Assembly (NCBI GenBank): GCA_034189135.1
Contig: JAXHVO010000140.1
Span: forward strand, 1-39,778
Direction of reading: 5' to 3'
Source: Thermodesulfobacteriota bacterium
GTDB taxonomy: Bacteria; Desulfobacterota; Desulfobacteria; Desulfobacterales; JAUWMJ01
DNA length: 39,778 nucleotides
Shown here: piece by piece, positions 34,579 through 39,778 of the stretch
Layout of the letters: the number at the start of each line of letters is the position of its first letter
How positions within the stretch are numbered: position 1 is the first letter of the stretch
Notes under the pieces: model-generated
The model's input: the letters and a program-made list of their open reading frames with translations, nothing else
Told to the model about the DNA's origin: nothing
The model's database searches: none
Translations under genes and position numbers: made by a program

Positions 34579-37500
34579 TCAGGCCTGCTTTCTTTGTATT
34601 CGCCTCATAAAATTCACCAGCGGTTTCACCAAATCGATCGGCTTTTTTTTGCGTTTTTTGAAAATTTCCTCAAGAGAAAGATGGGGATCCTTTTCAGGAT
34701 TTCTCAGATACAAACGTATCGAATTGAGTCGATCGATGATTTCCCTTTCGACCCGGTTTCGCAGTATTTTCTTCTTTTTTAGGATTTCCTCTTTTATGCC
34801 CGGGGAGGTATCTGTGTCCTTGAACTTGTTTAATTTATATTGAATGCGCATATTGATGAGCTCGAGCATTACTTTTTCGTAGTCCGCTCCGAGCCAGACC
34901 ACTTCGGGTACAAGATCACCGAAGTGGGTGACCCCAAGCACATCCTTGTTCTGATTCCAGTAGTTCATCAGAAATTCGGGTTCAAGGTCTTTGTAGTTCT
35001 GCAGCGGCATATACATTCGCCTAAGGTGCATCAGTACTTTTTCAGTTTTTTTCTTATGGCCACCGATAATGACCGAACCGCCGACCTCGCCTTTTTTTAC
35101 GCCCTTTGTCCACGGTGCGCCCGTGATTCCGAAATCATGATAGATCGGAATATTAAACAGAGCCGAAAGTGTGTTCAGGGCAAGAGCATACCCGGCTGAG
35201 GGCCCTCCCACACTATAGGAAGCTGAAAGGAGCTGGTGGTGGATTGAATATTTTTCCAGAAATTCCCCCAGCAGCCTGGCAATGCTGACTTTCGGTTCCA
35301 GGTCCTGGAGATAATTTTTTACCATGGTCAGGGCTTCTTTGGCCGACTGCTGGGTCATCTGGACAGCCATATCCAGCTCAGCTGCCGCCGGTGTCGAGGA
35401 GGAGACAGCACCGGTGACCAGAACTTTATCAGGGTCCAGGCTGTACGTAAGACTGGTGGCGATAGGAAGGAGTATTCCGGACACATCACTGGCCCCGACG
35501 CCGATAATAAAGCCAACCTGGGGTTCCTGGCTTAATTCCGCTTCCAGAAATTCATCCAGTTGGGCCTTGCCTTTCTTTACCGGGCTCTGGGAGATTTCTC
35601 CTTGTGCCGATAATAGATGGGATTCCATCAGAGGGTAATGTGCTTCATCTTGAATTTTTTTTAACAATTCCACGATTTCATCATAACGGTTGAGAAATTC
35701 ATGGGGACTGTTTTTTGTCGCTGTCAAAATGGTCTCCGGTGCATCCACAGCATCGAGTATACCGATAAGGGTTTTGTAGTTAAACTTTATAAAGTTATCC
35801 CTGATTTTAGATGAAGCATCAAAGAGGTTACGATAACGCAAAAGCACTTCATATTCAGTACTTCGCAAGCTCATGGCTTTTTTCACAAAGGCCGCATAAT
35901 CTGCCGGTGTATTGCACAAGCTTTCCGCCTGTTCAATAATGGCCTCCACATCAATTTCCCGGTCCAGCGGGACATCTTTTAGCGTGTTTTGGATAATTTT
36001 AGTGATATCTTTTTTCCCGAGCATTCCGGTAATTTCCAAAACCTTCAAGCGTTTTGAGCGGATCAGTGCCGGATCAAGGATATCCAGACGGTTCGTTGTA
36101 AGGGTGGTAAATACTCTGTTAAGGGGGATTTCTCCGTCAATGATGTTCAGTAATTTGTTGGTCAATTTGTCAGCAGGGGAACCGCCGGAGGCACTTCGTT
36201 TCGGAGCCAAAGAATCTCCTTCGTCAAAAAATACGATGGTCGGCGCAATCATTTTGGCGATATCATAAATTTTCTCAAGATTGTCCACTGCACCGTCGAT
36301 AGGGTTAACCGGATCCTGTAGTGCGCTGGGGCTTGAGGAAATATCGTGGATATCGCTGTTTTCACTCAACCAGGACCTGATAAGAAAGGTTTTACCGCCT
36401 CCGGGGGGTCCCTTTAAAACCACGCCTTTTTCTTCTCTCACTTCATAGAACAGGCAGTTGTTGGCCATCTCGGAAAACGTATTTTTAATCGTCCCAACAT
36501 ATTCGTCCCAATTTACCCTGCGATCCATATGGTCGACGAATTTGTTGTAAAGGTCACCGTAAGAATTCTTTGCCACCAGTTCAAAAGCCTGCCTGATGAG
36601 CACAGCATCATCCAGGTAATCGGGCAGGAAGTCTCCCTTTATTTCTATGACGGACTGAACCAGTTTTCTGACATAAGCCGGAATGACTTTCAGGGTCCTT
36701 TCATCAAAGGTGGTAAAAAGTTTTTCAACAATATGATCCAGGTCATGGTCACTAATACAGGTAATGTTTTTATGGCAGATTACATCGTCACGTTCTCCCA
36801 CCCGGATATCATTTCTTTTCAGCTCAAGCCGGACGATTTCTTTAAGGTTGTCCGCATTCTTCCAAAATTCTGAGATATCGATGATCTTACCCTTTTCAAC
36901 AAAGCGTCGATAGATGGCGGAATCAAAACGTTCGGGTTGGTGGGTGGTGGCGATCAGCAGGCAATCGCGCCTGCCGTTTATGATTTCATCAATGACGATG
37001 TTCGATGTGTCGATTAAAGTTCGTTGCTGTCCCTCCAGTCCGGATTGGCGGTCATCCGCTTTTCCGAATGCGCTGTGTGCCTCCTCTATATGCCGGACGG
37101 ATGTTTTTCTCGGATCTCCCATGGCTCTTTTAAAATAGTTACCCGGCTCACCGGCTAGCGCGGTCTGGTAATCATTGGGTGTGATCATGGTATAGTCCAC
37201 CATGACCCCTTGCTCTTCGAGTTGAGACAGGTGGCTGGATATCCGCTTGCGGAATAGGAGCCTGATAAGCGGGAGACGGGAAAGCCGTTTGTAGAATTTT
37301 AATTTTTTCCTTCTTTCGATTTCAAAAGACAAGGTGGGATCCAGCTCATCTATGGTTTTCCAGAACATCTCCTGTGCAAGGATCTCTTCTTTTTTCCGTT
37401 TAAAATCGATTTCCGGAAGCACTTCATTTGCAAAAATTACTTTTTCAACCGCAGCTGTCAGGGTGCATGTTTTTCCACTTCCACTCGGGCCGGTGATAAG

Positions 37501-37977
37501 GAGAAGGGGAGCTTTGGGGACCGATGGATCGGAGAGGTATTCCTTTCTGATATGGGACCGGTAAACTTTTTCAAAAAGTGTGCGAAGCTCCCATGGGACA
37601 TGCACATCTGCGAGCTCTTTTTCCAGAAGTGCCGTGAGATAAATATAATCTTTAGCCGAAACCTCCTTCTCCAGAATCTTATTCCATGCATCCTGAGGAT
37701 TGGTCTGTCCTGAAATTTCAAAACGCCGCTGCCAGTCGGTGAGAATCTCAGGATCATTTAAGATGACGAACTTTCTATCGTGGGCAGACATGAAAAAGGA
37801 TAACAAGGTTTCCAGTATGGTATTGACGACATCGGAGGGTGGCTTGTACTGATTCAGCCGTGAGCGCATAAATGCCCGGGTTTCATAGGGCCAGGATGCC
37901 ACCAGTTCATCGATTTCACGGATGCGCTTTTCAGGAAGGCGCACATATTTAATTTCTTTTGTCAGCTTTCGGGCCAT
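34579..37977 (-). CDS. Double-AAA+ ATPase fused to a Lon-type (S16) protease domain
   Basis: A 1132-residue protein with an unusual order of parts. Residues 1-150: helical, no known domain. AAA+ module 1: Walker A GPSGSGKT (163-170), an insertion of about 120 residues with the basic-hydrophobic FYKRLSRLPLIRLLFRKR (228-245), a Walker B-like RHIEEAH (295-301), and ATTHQPE with RRF (357-359). AAA+ module 2: GPPGGGKT (523-530), IVFFDEGDSLA (581-591), TTNRLD, ALIRSKR (637-643), like FtsH/Cdc48. Residues about 820-1000: Lon protease fold with the catalytic Ser927 in GGPSAG and Lys975 in IIGGHKKK; the 48-residue spacing exceeds E. coli Lon (43) because of an insertion at WTKGVKK. The C-terminal tail is basic. 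The start overlaps the SPFH gene by 29 nt, so the two are made together. Known Lon proteins have one AAA+ module; ATP-driven membrane-linked proteolysis is the natural inference. Confidence 0.85.
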   Translation of the reverse strand: MARKLTKEIKYVRLPEKRIREIDELVASWPYETRAFMRSRLNQYKPPSDVVNTILETLLSFFMSAHDRKFVILNDPEILTDWQRRFEISGQTNPQDAWNKILEKEVSAKDYIYLTALLEKELADVHVPWELRTLFEKVYRSHIRKEYLSDPSVPKAPLLLITGPSGSGKTCTLTAAVEKVIFANEVLPEIDFKRKKEEILAQEMFWKTIDELDPTLSFEIERRKKLKFYKRLSRLPLIRLLFRKRISSHLSQLEEQGVMVDYTMITPNDYQTALAGEPGNYFKRAMGDPRKTSVRHIEEAHSAFGKADDRQSGLEGQQRTLIDTSNIVIDEIINGRRDCLLIATTHQPERFDSAIYRRFVEKGKIIDISEFWKNADNLKEIVRLELKRNDIRVGERDDVICHKNITCISDHDLDHIVEKLFTTFDERTLKVIPAYVRKLVQSVIEIKGDFLPDYLDDAVLIRQAFELVAKNSYGDLYNKFVDHMDRRVNWDEYVGTIKNTFSEMANNCLFYEVREEKGVVLKGPPGGGKTFLIRSWLSENSDIHDISSSPSALQDPVNPIDGAVDNLEKIYDIAKMIAPTIVFFDEGDSLAPKRSASGGSPADKLTNKLLNIIDGEIPLNRVFTTLTTNRLDILDPALIRSKRLKVLEITGMLGKKDITKIIQNTLKDVPLDREIDVEAIIEQAESLCNTPADYAAFVKKAMSLRSTEYEVLLRYRNLFDASSKIRDNFIKFNYKTLIGILDAVDAPETILTATKNSPHEFLNRYDEIVELLKKIQDEAHYPLMESHLLSAQGEISQSPVKKGKAQLDEFLEAELSQEPQVGFIIGVGASDVSGILLPIATSLTYSLDPDKVLVTGAVSSSTPAAAELDMAVQMTQQSAKEALTMVKNYLQDLEPKVSIARLLGEFLEKYSIHHQLLSASYSVGGPSAGYALALNTLSALFNIPIYHDFGITGAPWTKGVKKGEVGGSVIIGGHKKKTEKVLMHLRRMYMPLQNYKDLEPEFLMNYWNQNKDVLGVTHFGDLVPEVVWLGADYEKVMLELINMRIQYKLNKFKDTDTSPGIKEEILKKKKILRNRVEREIIDRLNSIRLYLRNPEKDPHLSLEEIFKKRKKKPIDLVKPLVNFMRRIQRKQA

Positions 37978-38917
37978 GGATCCTCTCCGAAAGTTTATTT
38001 GGATTGGCAGGAGCCGGAAGTGTCAATGCCGGGCTGCTTTGGGTATTTTGTATGACCACCGTATGCTGCCCCTCCTGATTCTTTTCGTAAGCTGTCGCCC
38101 ATTTTTGTTGCGTTAAAAATTGAAGAAGGGCTGTATCAGTGGTTCCATCCGGTCGTCCGACGGTCTTTTGAAGGGCTTGAATTCCGTCAAGATAGGCGGC
38201 ATACAGTTTCCGAATACGGCTGGCCTCCTGATCCGCGGCATAATTTTCCGCTTCGGCAATAAGCTGCCGTCGTTTTTTTTCCTCCGTGGCTTCAACCAGC
38301 TTATCCCCGAAACGGGTCTCTTTCAGTACAAAACTCACGATCTCGATACCGTATTTTCTTTCCAACGTCGGCCCGCCTTCATTAATCGGCCTCGATTTTA
38401 AAGCCAGAAAAATTTTCTCCTTGATATGCTCCCGATCGCTGACCAGCTGATTGACCTCTTGGGCCTGGAGAATGTCCTTTACAATTCCGTCGTAATCACC
38501 CTGCAGGAGTTGCATTGGATAAAGGTTTTCAATGGCCCATGTCTTAAGATCACGAATACGGTAGGTGAGCACTGCGGACGTCCACAGGGCAACGTTTTCC
38601 CTGGAAATGATCCGCATCGGTTCAACCGATCCTGACAGGAAAAGGGTTTGATTCATCAGGGGTACTTCCTGTTCGATTCGGGTAAAAAACGGGAGCCGCA
38701 CATGCCAACCCACGCCGGTAATTGCCTCTCGCTTTCCGCCGAACCTTTCCAGTACAATGGCATAGTTCATCTTAACTTTGAAGATGGTTTTGGTGGCATA
38801 GATAACCGCCGCAAATCCGTAAATGATTCCTGCGATGGTAAACAAAGCCAGAGCCCTGCGCAATACCGTTTTTACAAAGGCTCTTCGAAGAATCTTTTTT
38901 GAAAGTTCATCGGGCAT
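37949..38917 (-). CDS. SPFH domain membrane protein (HflC/prohibitin-like)
   Basis: The ATG at 38917 is chosen since AAGGAG (38923-38928 on -) sits 5 nt before it; an ATG six codons earlier would overlap that site. The 322-residue protein has one membrane helix (about 22-45 from this start, ALALFTIAGIIYGFAAVIYA), then an SPFH domain with YAIVLERFGGKREAI.GVGWHVRLPFF, typical of HflC/HflK, then a helical region with the Ala/Glu-rich EATEEKKRRQLIAEAENYAA as in flotillins and HflC, and a proline-rich end. SPFH proteins form large ring-like cages in the membrane. Its gene overlaps the AAA-Lon gene, suggesting a protease complex like HflKC-FtsH. There is no second SPFH gene, so a homo-oligomer is likely. 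Confidence 0.88.
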   Translation of the reverse strand: MPDELSKKILRRAFVKTVLRRALALFTIAGIIYGFAAVIYATKTIFKVKMNYAIVLERFGGKREAITGVGWHVRLPFFTRIEQEVPLMNQTLFLSGSVEPMRIISRENVALWTSAVLTYRIRDLKTWAIENLYPMQLLQGDYDGIVKDILQAQEVNQLVSDREHIKEKIFLALKSRPINEGGPTLERKYGIEIVSFVLKETRFGDKLVEATEEKKRRQLIAEAENYAADQEASRIRKLYAAYLDGIQALQKTVGRPDGTTDTALLQFLTQQKWATAYEKNQEGQHTVVIQNTQSSPALTLPAPANPNKLSERIHGPKADKRN

Positions 38918-38976
38918 ATGGACTCCTTTTTGCATTTGGTTTCAGTCATAAAATTATGGTAACATTTTTGGCCAAT

Positions 38977-39005
38977 AAAATATGACATATTTTGTAACAG
39001 TTCAA
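38977..39005 (-). promoter_or_regulatory. Candidate promoter of the SPFH/AAA-Lon operon
   Basis: On the - strand: TTGAAC (39005-39000), 17-nt spacer, TATTTT (38982-38977). It is about 60 nt upstream of the start. The match is moderate (4/6 and 4/6). Confidence 0.35.
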
Positions 39006-39208
39006 CTACAAAGGCATAAAGAAGAAATATGAATGATTAAACTTAGAGAAGAAGAGAAGAATCAATAGCTGAGAAACTGCAGATGAAGCATATACCGTTT
39101 ATTAAGAAATGGCAATAAATGAATTATTTTATAGCCATGGTGTTTGGGTGAGGTGGTATCTGAATGCTTGTTATATTTATACCACGTTTTTGTGAAAGGT
39201 AATTTTAT

Positions 39209-39418
39209 TTATTTTCCCCCGGTGATTTTTTTATCAATCCGCATTTCGGGGTTTCGTTTTAAAAACGCAACGGTGCCTCCGGTGATCATCACTTTGTTTC
39301 CGATCTTTTCGTAAGGCAGACGACCCCGCATATACAGCTCATGCAGACTTTGCCTGGAACGTCCCAGTTCTCTGGCAGCATCCGTAAGGGTATAAAATTT
39401 CAGAATCAGTTTTTCCAC
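39209..39418 (-). CDS. Excisionase/MerR-like helix-turn-helix protein
   Basis: The 69-residue protein has the small winged-helix DNA-binding fold of excisionase-like proteins: FYTLTDAARELGRSRQSLHE is the HTH, and MRGRLPYEKIGNKVMI the wing. The start is GTG at 39418, one base after the stop codon of a 24-residue membrane peptide gene. Such proteins regulate transcription or steer recombination. No integrase is adjacent. It lies upstream of the SPFH/AAA-Lon operon on the same strand, 291 nt before the SPFH start, so a regulatory role on that operon is possible but unproved. Confidence 0.82.
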   Translation of the reverse strand: MEKLILKFYTLTDAARELGRSRQSLHELYMRGRLPYEKIGNKVMITGGTVAFLKRNPEMRIDKKITGGK

Positions 39419-39419
39419 T

Positions 39420-39494
39420 TTAAACCGGACAGGTTGCCGCCAGTAATATGATCGACAGAACTAAGGTGAGATATCCGGATATCCAGTACGTCAT
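39420..39494 (-). CDS. 24-residue membrane peptide, coupled to the HTH gene
   Basis: The peptide begins MTYWISGYLTLVLSIILL and ends AATCPV. It is one hydrophobic helix. GGGAGG lies about 8 nt before the ATG on the - strand, and the stop TAA is followed after one base by the GTG start of the HTH gene, which has no ribosome-binding site of its own. This suggests coupled translation. It could be a leader peptide, a small membrane protein or a type I toxin-like peptide; the sequence does not decide. Confidence 0.55.
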   Translation of the reverse strand: MTYWISGYLTLVLSIILLAATCPV

Positions 39495-39539
39495 GGTGCA
39501 AGCCTCCCATTTTTAATGGTGGTTTATAATGGGATTTAT

Positions 39540-39567
39540 ATCTTACACTAATAATTGAGTTTGTCAA
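39540..39567 (-). promoter_or_regulatory. Promoter of the peptide/HTH unit
   Basis: On the - strand: TTGACA (39567-39562), 16-nt spacer, TAAGAT (39545-39540). A second copy of the motif GTTTGTCAAGA at about 39646-39656 gives another TTGACA; the two may be tandem promoters or a direct-repeat regulatory site. Confidence 0.5.
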
Positions 39568-39677
39568 GAAAAAAATAATTAGAAAAAGTAATATAAATAA
39601 ATATTATAGATATTTAATTTATTTTAATAAAATTAAAAGTAATAAGTTTGTCAAGATAAATAATTACAGAGCTAAAC

Positions 39678-39720
39678 CCCCAGCTAAGCTGGGGAGAATG
39701 GCAAAAGCTATGCTGAGTAT
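39678..39720 (+). mobile_element. Left end of a second IS200-like element (runs out of the window)
   Basis: CCCCAGC (39678-39684) pairs with GCTGGGG (39688-39694), loop TAA, followed by AAAGCTATGCTGAG. It matches the left end of the element at 24442: both have CAGCTAAGCTG at the hairpin apex and GCTATGC downstream. The outer pairs of the hairpin differ but stay paired. A transposase gene would be expected just past the end of the window. Confidence 0.55.
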
Positions 39721-39778
39721 TTAAAAAATGCTCCTTTTGGATTAAAGGTAACAGCGCTGATTCTGTGACCAAAATCCA

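Noticed and set aside
34814-37977. Long open frames opposite the AAA-Lon gene and other large genes
   Set aside because: They are mirror frames of high-quality genes with low-complexity or Ser/Pro/Phe-rich translations and no start signals.
1-39778. CRISPR array
   Set aside because: No regularly spaced direct repeats with unique spacers of constant length were found; the repeats present are palindromes, tandem pairs or transposon ends.

Overview
The window reads as a chromosomal segment of an anaerobic Desulfobacterota (Desulfobacterales-like) bacterium. This is an inference, not a database result. It rests on a selenocysteine elongation factor (SelB), an oxygen-independent HemW-type radical SAM protein, a beta-oxidation-like acyl-CoA cluster, a phenylacetate-CoA-ligase-type enzyme, an AT-leaning base composition, and several families of intergenic inverted repeats.

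Layout. 1-11.9 kb is mostly housekeeping on the + strand: folD, an M23 envelope peptidase, (on -) a CapA-like protein, secA, then clpS-clpA-aat, which together make a bacterial N-degron degradation route, then a HIT protein and hemW. 12.0-15.1 kb is a - strand set (FMN oxidoreductase, hydratase 2-like protein, acyl-CoA dehydrogenase). 15.6-17.8 kb holds selB and a 57-residue membrane protein. tRNA-His and tRNA-Arg(TCG) lie at 18.2-18.4 kb. The sequence after tRNA-Arg repeats the tRNA 3' end, which marks the edge of an accessory region (18.6-25.1 kb) with an AbiE-type toxin-antitoxin pair, orphan proteins, two large palindromes, a broken DDE insertion sequence and an IS200-type element. From 25.2 kb come a flavin reductase, vapBC, a very small probable selenoprotein gene directly ahead of an AEC transporter, a universal stress protein gene set between two copies of the transporter's 3' end, a C45-family pseudogene, serB, and a CoA ligase with a coupled small ORF. 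The last 5 kb carries, on the - strand, a one-pass SPFH membrane protein overlapping a 1132-residue protein with two AAA+ modules and a Lon-type protease domain, then a 24-residue membrane peptide coupled to an HTH protein, and finally the end of another IS200-like element.

The two observations most worth pursuing are (1) the in-frame TGA gene at 26747-26929, which has two CXXC motifs and a SECIS-like hairpin just after the TGA, in a genome with selB; and (2) the SPFH/double-AAA+/Lon pair at 34579-38917, which looks like an independent counterpart of the HflKC-FtsH membrane protease assembly.
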